Part shown: positions 1 through 4,920 of the stretch, in pieces | How positions within the stretch are numbered: the stretch's first letter is position 1 | Layout: every line of letters begins with the position of its first letter | Assembly: GCA_011043895.1 (NCBI GenBank) | Contig: DRBZ01000113.1 | Coordinates: 1 to 5,137, forward strand | Source: Candidatus Cloacimonadota bacterium | GTDB lineage: Bacteria; Cloacimonadota; Cloacimonadia; JGIOTU-2 | Length of the DNA stretch: 5,137 nt | Direction: 5' to 3' | Translations under genes and position numbers: made by a program | The notes under the pieces: model-generated | Databases searched by the model: none | What the model was told of the DNA's origin: nothing | Seen by the model: only the letters and a program-made list of their open reading frames with translations

Positions 1-6
1 ACCACA

Positions 7-41
7 CTAAATCCGAAATCCGAAATCCTAAATCCTAAATT
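7..41 (-). repeat. Heptad array, five units of RATTTMG on the minus strand
   Basis: On the minus strand from 41 to 7 there are five 7-bp units: AATTTAG, GATTTAG, GATTTCG, GATTTCG, GATTTAG. Within the sorting-domain frame they encode the stretch NLGFRISDFGFS, immediately after the conserved GQLVR. Three units equal seven codons, so such an array can change length and stay in frame in steps of three units. I associate repeats of this composition with spacers of uncultured FCB-type genomes; that association is from memory. Confidence 0.75.
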
Positions 42-106
42 TCTAACCAGTTGTCCTTTTACATTATAAATCTTAATTTGAGATAATTCATGTGAATTCA
101 ATTTTC

Positions 107-138
107 TTGAAAACGAAATGGTTTGAAAACGAAATGGT
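107..138. repeat. Exact 16-bp tandem duplication inside the sorting-domain relic
   Basis: TTGAAAACGAAATGGT occurs at 107-122 and again, without gap or mismatch, at 123-138. Sixteen is not a multiple of three, so the second copy moves the minus-strand reading frame. Both copies encode the ISFS strand of the sorting domain, but in different frames relative to the surrounding sequence. The perfect identity suggests a recent slippage or short recombination event; that is inference. Confidence 0.9.
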
Positions 139-178
139 TGTCGAGGTGGAGAAGGGGTTGGGGTACGCTGATATCGAA

Positions 179-234
179 GATTTAAAATTTTAGATTTAAG
201 ATTGTGAATTGTAGATTTATATTGTACATTGATT
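179..234 (+). repeat. Degenerate heptad array, about eight units with an (A/G)ATT core
   Basis: On the plus strand the sequence breaks into 7-bp units starting at 179: GATTTAA, AATTTTA, GATTTAA, GATTGTG, AATTGTA, GATTTAT, ATTGTAC, ATTGATT. The first six share an (A/G)ATT start and the last two are weaker. The array carries the same GATTT core as the array at 7-41 but on the opposite strand, so the two form divergent copies on either side of the sorting-domain relic. It is non-coding in the relic's frame, which has a stop at 190-192. Confidence 0.55.
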
Positions 235-314
235 AACCCAATAAAATCATATCAATGCTTATTCATACTACCCCTTTTATGTACATCAGTTTCTAGGTAA
301 TTTATTCTAAGTGA

Positions 315-335
315 GCTCTTTGCCCTCTGTGGTTA
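315..335. repeat. Possible member of a (T)CTTTGnnnTCTnTGnGGTTA interspersed repeat
   Basis: The stretch CTCTTTGCCCTCTGTGGTTA (316-335), just downstream of the ppx stop codon, resembles a short repeat I recall as common in spacers of several bacterial candidate phyla. Only one copy lies in this window, so repetition cannot be shown here. The rest of 235-336 holds nothing I recognise: no convincing terminator hairpin follows ppx. Confidence 0.3.
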
Positions 336-336
336 G

Positions 337-1239
337 TTAACATAGTTTAAATTCCTCAGCTTCCTGTAAGACTCCAAATTGCAACCCTCGATCACTCACA
401 AGAATTTCATCAAGCTGTAAATATTCGAAAATACTCTCAAGTATGATCGTACCTGAAAGTAGTACATCAGAACGGTGTGGATCAAAGGGGATCAATCTCT
501 CAATTTCATCATAAGGGAGTCTCTTCCAGAGTGATTTAAAATATTCTACATCATCCAGAGTAAGGACCTGCTTATGTACCTTTTCAGAATCCCAAACCTT
601 CAATTCCTCTTTGACTGCTATAAGATTTGTGACCGTTCCTCCAATACCAACTACTTTAAAAGCATTCGGGGTATGTTGTAAAACCTTAGATTCTATAAGT
701 TTCGATCTGCAATATTTGATTTTATCATTTTCATTTTCGAAATTATTGTTCAATCTACGTACACCGATTTTTGTGCTGATAACATAATCCAGTATTCCAT
801 CCTTGACGACCATAAACTCCGTGCTTCCTCCTCCGATATCAAATAGGACAAAACCATTAAACATAGCAAATTCAGACTTATTTGCCAGATAGATATAATA
901 TGCTTCTTGTTTCTCAGAGAGAATATGAAAAGGGAGATCGTATTTTTCTTTCAACCAGTCTGATAATTCCGAAATATTTTTTGCTTCCCGTGATGCAGAA
1001 GTTCCTGTGATAATGATCTTGTCGGAATTATATCGTTGTGAAGTCCCAATAAATTCTTCAAGGATTCGTTCTACTCTCAGGATTCCTTCCTTGGTCAATA
1101 AACTATCCTTCATGCCCTTTCCAAGTGAAGAGGTCTGCGCATCTCTATGAAGAATGTCTATGTTATTATTGTTTTTTTTCGCGATGAGTAATAGTATGGA
1201 ATTAGTGCCAACATCAATGATGGAGTAGATTATTCCCAT
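337..1239 (-). CDS. ppx: Ppx/GppA-family phosphatase (exopolyphosphatase / pppGpp phosphohydrolase), short form
   Basis: A 300-residue member of the actin-like ATPase superfamily. Family enzymes cleave terminal phosphate from inorganic polyphosphate or the 5' phosphate from pppGpp in the cytoplasm. Visible motifs in order: phosphate-1 loop DVGTNSILLLIA (9-20); GTSASREAKN (79-88), matching the family's TSAxReAxN; SEKQEA (108-113), with Glu112 before Ala at the catalytic-glutamate position; phosphate-2 loop FDIGGGSTEF (133-142); adenosine-type loop GIGGTVTNL (198-206); and DPHRSDVLLSG (253-263), equivalent to the family's RADVi.aG. It ends after the two actin-like subdomains and lacks the C-terminal HD-like extension of the roughly 500-residue E. 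coli Ppx and GppA, as in the short bacterial homologues. The usual Gly after Ser in SGxEEA is Glu here. The start follows AGGA, which overlaps the ispG stop codon and lies only 3 nt from the ATG. It is the last gene of the ogt-ispG-ppx operon. Sequence alone cannot separate polyphosphate from pppGpp preference. Confidence 0.93.
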   Translation of the reverse strand: MGIIYSIIDVGTNSILLLIAKKNNNNIDILHRDAQTSSLGKGMKDSLLTKEGILRVERILEEFIGTSQRYNSDKIIITGTSASREAKNISELSDWLKEKYDLPFHILSEKQEAYYIYLANKSEFAMFNGFVLFDIGGGSTEFMVVKDGILDYVISTKIGVRRLNNNFENENDKIKYCRSKLIESKVLQHTPNAFKVVGIGGTVTNLIAVKEELKVWDSEKVHKQVLTLDDVEYFKSLWKRLPYDEIERLIPFDPHRSDVLLSGTIILESIFEYLQLDEILVSDRGLQFGVLQEAEEFKLC

Positions 1240-1244
1240 AAATC

Positions 1245-2300
1245 CTACAGAAGCGTTGAAATTTCCTTGATAAGTTCTGAGATAATATTTTCCTCACTTA
1301 TCTTTCTCAAAATCTTCCCTTTCCTGAATAGTACTGCCTGCCCTTTACCTCCGGCTATGCCAATATCAGCTTCTTCTGCTTCACCAGGTCCATTGACGAC
1401 ACAACCCATTATCGCAATTGATATATTCTCCCTGATCTTCATTTTTCTGACTTCTGCTTCAACCTGCTGAGCAATAGGAATAATATCGATCTCTGTTCGT
1501 CCGCACGTGGGGCACACGATAAAATGAGGCCCCTTTCTCAAATCAAGAGCTCGAAGTATCTCAACGCCGACCTTCACCTCTTCAACTGGCTCTGCTGCAA
1601 GCGATACACGTATCGTATCGCCGATTCCCTCTGCAAGGAGTGTTCCGATTCCAATAGATGAACGAATGCTTCCTGAGAATACCGTACCGGCTTCTGTAAT
1701 GCCAAGATGAAGGGGAAAGTTGCATCTTTCACTTATTTTTCTGTACGCCTTGATAGTTAATGGAACTGAAGATGCTTTTAATGAAAGTTTGATATCATAA
1801 AATTCCTGTGTTTCGAAAAATCGTACATACCGCATAGCACTTTCTACCAGAGCATCAGCAGTGATACCGAATTTCTTCTTAATATCCTTTTCTAAAGATC
1901 CGGCATTTACTCCGATTCGAATAGGAATATGTGCTTGTTTCGCTGCATCGATGATCTTTTTTACTTTATCATTGCTGCCAATATTACCAGGATTGATACG
2001 AATGCAATGCACACCTTTTTCAATTGCCTGTATTGCGAGTTCATGATTAAAATGAATATCACCAATAACCGGAATTGGTACCCGGTCTAAAATGGTGGGA
2101 AGAGCTTCGACTGCTTTTTCATCAGGAACTGCAACACGGATAATATCACAGCCATGGGATGCACAAGCATATATTTGTTCGAGGGTTTTCTCTGCATTAC
2201 GCGTGTCGGTATTAGTCATCGACTGAACTGATATAGGTGCATTGCCACCAATTTGTACATTATCAATAGAAACCTGACGTGTTTTCTTTCTCTCGATCAT
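1245..2300 (-). CDS. ispG: 4-hydroxy-3-methylbut-2-enyl diphosphate synthase (IspG/GcpE), short form
   Basis: A 351-residue [4Fe-4S] enzyme of the MEP isoprenoid pathway. It reductively opens methylerythritol cyclodiphosphate to HMBPP in the cytoplasm using flavodoxin or ferredoxin electrons. The N-terminal half is the TIM-barrel: RKKTRQVSIDNVQIGGNAPI, the VQSMTNTDT motif (25-33), GCDIIRVAVPD (50-60), PVIGDIHFN (77-85), and IRINPGNIG (100-108), which binds substrate phosphates. The C-terminal domain carries the cluster ligands Cys263 and Cys266 in CPTCGRTE, Cys300 in MGCVVNGPGE, and Glu307, with the spacing of the E. coli ligands. All are intact. Length matches the bacterial two-domain form; the insert of the plant, Chlamydia and Bacteroidetes long form is absent. 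Its ATG overlaps the ogt TGA by 4 nt (ATGA), implying translational coupling, with only a weak purine-rich GAGAAAG upstream. Its stop lies 5 nt before ppx. Confidence 0.98.
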   Translation of the reverse strand: MIERKKTRQVSIDNVQIGGNAPISVQSMTNTDTRNAEKTLEQIYACASHGCDIIRVAVPDEKAVEALPTILDRVPIPVIGDIHFNHELAIQAIEKGVHCIRINPGNIGSNDKVKKIIDAAKQAHIPIRIGVNAGSLEKDIKKKFGITADALVESAMRYVRFFETQEFYDIKLSLKASSVPLTIKAYRKISERCNFPLHLGITEAGTVFSGSIRSSIGIGTLLAEGIGDTIRVSLAAEPVEEVKVGVEILRALDLRKGPHFIVCPTCGRTEIDIIPIAQQVEAEVRKMKIRENISIAIMGCVVNGPGEAEEADIGIAGGKGQAVLFRKGKILRKISEENIISELIKEISTLL

Positions 2301-2758
2301 ACGTGTTCTTTCTCGAATTCCAGTAATTTCTGTTTAAGATGAATTCCTCCACCGAATCCACCCAAACCTCCGTCAGAACGAATCACACGATGGCAGGGGA
2401 TCACGATCGGAATAGGATTCACATGCAAAGCATTACCCACAGCTCTGGATGATCCTGTATGTTCAATCCCCTCTGCAATTTCTTTATAAGTCTGTGTTTT
2501 TCCAAAAGGAATTTTCTGAATATATTTCCACACACTAACTTGAAATGGTGTACCAACAAGTATAAAGGGAAAATCAAAGGATTTTCTTTTTCCTAAAAAA
2601 TATTCTTCGAGTTGATCAACATACTGGTTCTTGTCAGATTGTTCAAAGATAACATCACCATCTTTTGCATTGAACTGGATCGTGTGAATTCCTTCGTCAG
2701 AAAAGGTAAGAAGGAGATTACCGATATCTGTTTTCAGTAAGCTTTGTTTAAATTTCAT
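2297..2758 (-). CDS. ogt: Methylated-DNA--[protein]-cysteine S-methyltransferase (Ogt/MGMT)
   Basis: A 153-residue suicide DNA-repair protein that moves the alkyl group from O6-alkylguanine (and O4-alkylthymine) to its own cysteine. The N-terminal part (1-65) is the poorly conserved RNase-H-like domain. The C-terminal winged-helix domain begins near GTPFQVSVWKYIQKIPFGKTQTY (69-91). SSRAVGNALHVNP (103-115) includes the arginine finger Arg105 and the Asn hinge Asn114. PCHRVI (121-126) holds the acceptor Cys122, and GGLGGFGGG (130-138) is a Gly-rich variant of the usual SLxGYxGG. All catalytic elements are present. It is slightly shorter than many Ogt proteins, but domain order is complete. It heads the operon and its stop overlaps the ispG start. 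No Shine-Dalgarno is visible before the ATG (the upstream sequence is ATCTACATAAATC), yet MKFKQSLLKTDIG fits the family N-terminus, so I keep this start. No Ada-type regulatory domain is fused. Confidence 0.96.
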   Translation of the reverse strand: MKFKQSLLKTDIGNLLLTFSDEGIHTIQFNAKDGDVIFEQSDKNQYVDQLEEYFLGKRKSFDFPFILVGTPFQVSVWKYIQKIPFGKTQTYKEIAEGIEHTGSSRAVGNALHVNPIPIVIPCHRVIRSDGGLGGFGGGIHLKQKLLEFEKEHV

Positions 2759-2759
2759 G

Positions 2760-2794
2760 ATTTATGTAGATGAATTAGCATAGTGTCTTGTCAA
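2760..2794 (-). promoter_or_regulatory. Possible promoter region of the ogt-ispG-ppx operon
   Basis: A perfect TTGACA lies on the minus strand at 2794-2789, about 30 nt upstream of the ogt ATG. No good TATAAT partner occurs at 16-18 nt; the nearest AT-rich candidates are TAATTC at 11 nt and TACATA at 20 nt. If it is used, the leader would be very short, which fits the absence of a Shine-Dalgarno sequence. Confidence 0.25.
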
Positions 2795-2822
2795 TAATTA
2801 CTGTTTTTCTTATGTTTTCCGG

Positions 2823-2857
2823 AAAGAAAAATCGAGAGCTGAGTAAGAATCGATTTT
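2823..2857 (-). terminator. Weak candidate intrinsic terminator after the small membrane gene
   Basis: On the minus strand AAAATCGA (2857-2850) pairs with TCGATTTT (2835-2828) around a 14-nt loop. The second arm runs into a T tract, TTTTTCTTT (2831-2823). The 8-bp stem has only two G-C pairs and overlaps the gene's stop codon, so it is weak. Its position between the small membrane gene and ogt suggests they are separate transcription units. Confidence 0.35.
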
Positions 2858-3059
2858 ATGATACAAGCCCGAAAAGCAAACCAGCAATGCCCACAATAAT
2901 ATAGATTGCTACATTGATCCAGTAAAGTGTCGGCTTCTCTTCTTTTGATATTTTAAAACCGCCTTTGATCCTTACCTCTCCATTCCTGATTCCTAAATAG
3001 CCGAACCAGAGCAAGGCAAAGCCCACGAGTGAAATGATAAGTCTAAGTGGTGAATTCAT
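2856..3059 (-). CDS. Small two-helix integral membrane protein of unknown function
   Basis: I do not recognise a named family. From the ATG at 3059 the product has 67 residues: hydrophobic helix 1 (about 5-24, LRLIISLVGFALLWFGYLGI), a basic loop (25-45, with RNGEVRIKGG and KISKEEKP), and helix 2 (about 46-65, WINVAIYIIVGIAGLLFG). By the positive-inside rule the loop should be cytoplasmic and both ends periplasmic, which is inference. A TTG seven codons upstream (3080) would give 74 residues, but nothing resembling a Shine-Dalgarno precedes it. By contrast GGAG at 3072-3069 sits 9 nt before the ATG, so I chose the ATG. The gene has its own promoter-like sequence and a weak terminator, so it is probably monocistronic. 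It is separated from ogt by about 97 nt. Confidence 0.72.
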   Translation of the reverse strand: MNSPLRLIISLVGFALLWFGYLGIRNGEVRIKGGFKISKEEKPTLYWINVAIYIIVGIAGLLFGLVS

Positions 3060-3068
3060 AAAATTTTT

Positions 3069-3072
3069 CTCC
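3069..3072 (-). promoter_or_regulatory. Ribosome binding site that decides the start of the small membrane gene
   Basis: GGAG on the minus strand lies 9 nt before the ATG at 3059. It falls inside the longer reading frame that begins at TTG 3080, so it supports the shorter 67-residue product. Confidence 0.6.
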
Positions 3073-3089
3073 AGATTCAATATATAATG

Positions 3090-3118
3090 AATATTTGGAG
3101 ACCTACTTATACTGTCAA
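3090..3118 (-). promoter_or_regulatory. Sigma70-like promoter of the small membrane gene
   Basis: On the minus strand a perfect TTGACA at 3118-3113 is followed after 17 nt by AATATT (3095-3090), which matches TATAAT at four of six positions. The ATG at 3059 would then sit roughly 25 nt downstream of the start site, leaving room for the GGAG ribosome binding site. Confidence 0.42.
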
Positions 3119-3159
3119 TTATTTTGCATTACATGCATACATACCCTCAAAATTTTTTT

Positions 3160-3175
3160 AAAGTGATGACACTTT
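3160..3175. other. Short hairpin next to a T7 tract in the divergent spacer
   Basis: AAAGTG (3160-3165) and CACTTT (3170-3175) form a perfect 6-bp stem with an ATGA loop. A run of seven T lies immediately before it on the plus strand, which reads as seven A after it on the minus strand. Outer TCAAAA (3147-3152) and TTTTGA (3173-3178) are also complementary. The T tract is on the wrong side for a plus-strand terminator and no gene ends here, so the role is unknown. Confidence 0.35.
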
Positions 3176-3244
3176 TGAATAATGGCACGGGAAATAGGCA
3201 CGTATAAAAAATATCAGAGATTGAATCTTATGAGCGTAAATCAC

Positions 3245-3338
3245 TGTCACACTGAGGTTCTTTATCGCGCCGAAGTAAAACAAAGACGGATCGAAGTGTG
3301 GGAGATCCTTCTCCGCCAGCCGGCGGATCAGGGTGACA
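3245..3338. repeat. 94-bp MITE/REP-like element with terminal inverted repeats
   Basis: The left end TGTCACACTGA (3245-3255) and right end TCAGGGTGACA (3328-3338) are inverted repeats matching at 10 of 11 bases. Inside, TCCGCC-AGCC-GGCGGA (3312-3327) is a perfect 6-bp GC-rich hairpin directly abutting the right end. The element is visibly richer in G+C than the AT-rich spacer around it. CGAAGT occurs twice inside it (3270-3275 and 3292-3297). It has no coding capacity of its own; the open frame through it is a by-product. Elements with TGTCA..CTGAG ends are, from memory, frequent between genes in many uncultured bacterial genomes. Confidence 0.62.
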
Positions 3339-3493
3339 AAAGCATATTGTGGAAAATTATCACTCTAGTCGAAAAGTAATTATATAGTATAAAAAACCAG
3401 CAAAACCTTTATTCAAAGTGATTCACAGAAATCAACCTACAATTTTTGGGCGTATGCCTGTTTTACATTACAAGGGTGTTAGATCCAAACAAC

Positions 3494-3523
3494 TTGACAT
3501 TTTAATTCTCTGCTTTTCATTTC
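3494..3523 (+). promoter_or_regulatory. Possible promoter of the clostripain-like gene
   Basis: A perfect TTGACA lies at 3494-3499, about 48 nt before the ATG. The sequence at a 15-17 nt spacing (TTTCATTT) is a poor -10. An alternative is TTTAAT at 3501-3506 (five of six matches to TATAAT) with a poor GTTAGA -35 at 3478-3483. I can only say that a promoter probably lies here. Confidence 0.3.
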
Positions 3524-3535
3524 CATAAGACCAAC

Positions 3536-3541
3536 AAGGAG
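3536..3541 (+). promoter_or_regulatory. Strong ribosome binding site of the clostripain-like gene
   Basis: AAGGAG lies 5 nt before the ATG at 3547 and fixes this start, which also yields a proper lipoprotein signal peptide. Confidence 0.8.
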
Positions 3542-3546
3542 ATCCT

Positions 3547-4752
3547 ATGAAAAGGATAGTTATTATTGCGTTATTAAGCGCTTTTGTACTTTTTGGCTGC
3601 TGTAAACTTACTGACCCTAATGTAAACAAAAAATCATGGACTTTCATGTTGTATCTGGATGGAGATGAGGCAAGTATGCAGTCGGACTTTATCACTGCAT
3701 TCCATAACATTATTGCTGCTGGAGTAGGTAGTACTGATGAAGTCAACATCATTATTCAGTTCGATCGATATCCGCACATGGATGATTTCGGTGGCTGGGA
3801 AATAGCAGAACGTTTTTACTATAAACCGGGAATGGAACCGACACCTGAAAATGCAATTCAGGATTGGGGAGATGGACAGGGCGGCAGAGAAGTGAATATG
3901 GCTGATTCCGAAACAATGCAGAATTTTCTTACATGGGCAGTTGCAAACTATCCTGCTGAGCACTATGCACTCATGCTTGCAGATCACGGATTCGGCTGGC
4001 AAGGGCTTATCGTGGATATGACAAGTGATGGAGCTTTCATGACAGTGCGCAACATGGTTGATGCACTAAGCAATTCCGGCATCCATTTCGATCTGTTGGC
4101 ACTTAATGCATGTATGATGCAGATGATCGAAGTCATGTACGAGCTGCGAAATGTACCGATAGATATCATAGTGGGATCCGAAAATCTAGGAACCACTTGG
4201 GCATTTACAGAAATATTACAGGCAATAACCGACGATCCTTCTATTACTGCTGCCAATCTTGGAAAGGAGATTTGCGATCTTTACAAAGATATACACCTTG
4301 CAGACACCACGATCACGCTTTCCACTATACAATTTGATAAAGTACCAGCTGTTGCAGAAGCAGTTACTGATTTTGCAGAAACCATTCTTGACAGTGTTCC
4401 ATTTACAACAACACAGATTAAAGCGCAGGTTGTAGTTGATGCAATTGAAGATGCAGTATTGCATAAAGTAAGCGGTTCAAACTATACCTCGGCTGGAGGC
4501 ATATCAATTTACTGGCCTCCTTCGTATCAGGGTTTTATTCCTGATATGTTTTATTATAGTTACATCGATGAAGTGATCGATTTTCCAATGGACTCTTCCT
4601 GGCGGAATTTTCTCTATATCTATTACAATTTCTCCCAATATCAGGGCATCCTTCCACCTGAGATATACCACATAAAAGATACTCTTGCATATTTTGATAG
4701 TACCAGCGTGGATCTTTATGATTTCTGTAAAGGCATCGTCAATTATAAGTAA
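3547..4752 (+). CDS. Clostripain-family (peptidase C11) cysteine protease, predicted lipoprotein
   Basis: A 401-residue predicted exported protease of caspase-like clan CD. Residues 1-18 form a lipoprotein signal: MKR, a hydrophobic stretch (IVIIALLSAFVLF), then LFGC with Cys18 as the likely lipidated residue; Phe at -2 is slightly unusual. The mature protein opens with SWTFMLYLDGD (30-40), the typical first strand of C11 peptidases. NYPAEHYALMLADHGFGW (134-151) carries the catalytic His147 in the HG motif, here HGFGW rather than the commoner HGGGW. FDLLALNACMMQMIEV (181-196) carries the nucleophile Cys189. GSENLG (210-215) and GGISIYWP (317-324) are further family landmarks. About 35 residues after the core (SQYQGILPPEIY onward) match nothing I know, and there is no T9SS sorting tail. 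Characterised relatives cleave after Arg or Lys, but specificity here is not established. It is transcribed alone, divergent from the minus-strand genes, with a strong ribosome binding site. Confidence 0.92.
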   Translation: MKRIVIIALLSAFVLFGCCKLTDPNVNKKSWTFMLYLDGDEASMQSDFITAFHNIIAAGVGSTDEVNIIIQFDRYPHMDDFGGWEIAERFYYKPGMEPTPENAIQDWGDGQGGREVNMADSETMQNFLTWAVANYPAEHYALMLADHGFGWQGLIVDMTSDGAFMTVRNMVDALSNSGIHFDLLALNACMMQMIEVMYELRNVPIDIIVGSENLGTTWAFTEILQAITDDPSITAANLGKEICDLYKDIHLADTTITLSTIQFDKVPAVAEAVTDFAETILDSVPFTTTQIKAQVVVDAIEDAVLHKVSGSNYTSAGGISIYWPPSYQGFIPDMFYYSYIDEVIDFPMDSSWRNFLYIYYNFSQYQGILPPEIYHIKDTLAYFDSTSVDLYDFCKGIVNYK

Positions 4753-4757
4753 CTCTA

Positions 4758-4797
4758 TGAAATTGAACACAAATACGCCAATAGTAAGACAATTTCA
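4758..4797 (+). other. Weak inverted repeat downstream of the clostripain-like gene
   Basis: TGAAATTG (4758-4765) is complementary to CAATTTCA (4790-4797), leaving a 24-nt loop. No T tract follows, so it is not a standard intrinsic terminator. No better terminator is visible after the gene. Confidence 0.2.
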
Positions 4798-4920
4798 AGA
4801 AGATCAAACTGCTGAACGCTGATAGGATTTAAAAATGAACAATACAATTTTACTGTTTAATTTATCAACGAGGATCCGCAAAATCAGTGTGGATCTGCGT
4901 GCTAAACAAAAAGTAAAAAG
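4764..4920. repeat. Degenerate interspersed-repeat block (AACACAAATACGC / ACGCTGATAGGATTT / ATCCGC..CAGTGTGGATCTGCGTG type)
   Basis: Three phrases in order, GAACACAAATACGCC (from 4765), GAACGCTGATAGGATTT (from 4814) and ATCCGCAAAATCAGTG...ATCTGCGTGCT (about 4874-4903), resemble pieces of a long degenerate repeat (roughly: aacacgaatacgcg..., cgctgataagatt..., atccgcgtgct...) that I recall as widespread in intergenic DNA of uncultured bacteria. No second copy lies in this window, so this rests on recognition, not on alignment. Confidence 0.4.

Larger units (their letters stand above)
1..189 (-). pseudogene. Frameshifted fragment of a T9SS-type (FlgD-like) C-terminal sorting domain, running off the left edge
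   Basis: Two adjacent minus-strand frames together spell the hallmark of Por-secretion/FlgD-like C-terminal domains. The first frame (189 down to about 124) reads SISAYPNPFSTSTTISFS. The second (119 down to 1) reads TISFSRKLNSHELSQ and then IKIYNVKGQLVRNL, followed by GFRISDFGFSV at the window edge. In this family the YPNPF strand leads into a TTISF strand and then a (K/R)IYNxxGQLVR strand, so the order is correct. An exact 16-bp tandem duplication at 107-138 shifts the frame between the two halves; deleting one copy restores a single reading frame. The first frame hits TGA at 88-90, and its upstream side hits TAA at 190-192 with no protein body visible beyond. Such domains normally end large secreted proteins and direct export and surface anchoring. 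This looks like a detached, decayed tail. The distal WDG-type segment would lie left of position 1 and cannot be seen. Confidence 0.72.

Noticed and set aside
1..44. CRISPR-like or telomere-like array
   Set aside because: Units are contiguous 7-mers with no spacers, and there are only five of them inside a coding relic.
142..163. G-rich stretch (GAGGTGGAGAAGGGGTTGGGG) as a G-quadruplex
   Set aside because: The G runs are explained as the complement of codons for YPNPFSTS in the sorting-domain relic, and only two runs reach four G.
1267..2046. Two plus-strand open frames inside ispG
   Set aside because: They lie antisense to fully conserved ispG codons and match no family.
3182..3379. Plus-strand open frame of 65 codons
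   Set aside because: It runs through the 94-bp inverted-repeat element, has no ribosome binding site, and its translation is basic low-complexity sequence typical of repeat read-through.
3468..4770. Several minus-strand and one plus-strand open frames overlapping the protease gene
   Set aside because: They are antisense or off-frame shadows of the well-supported C11 peptidase and show Cys-rich, compositionally odd translations without ribosome binding sites.
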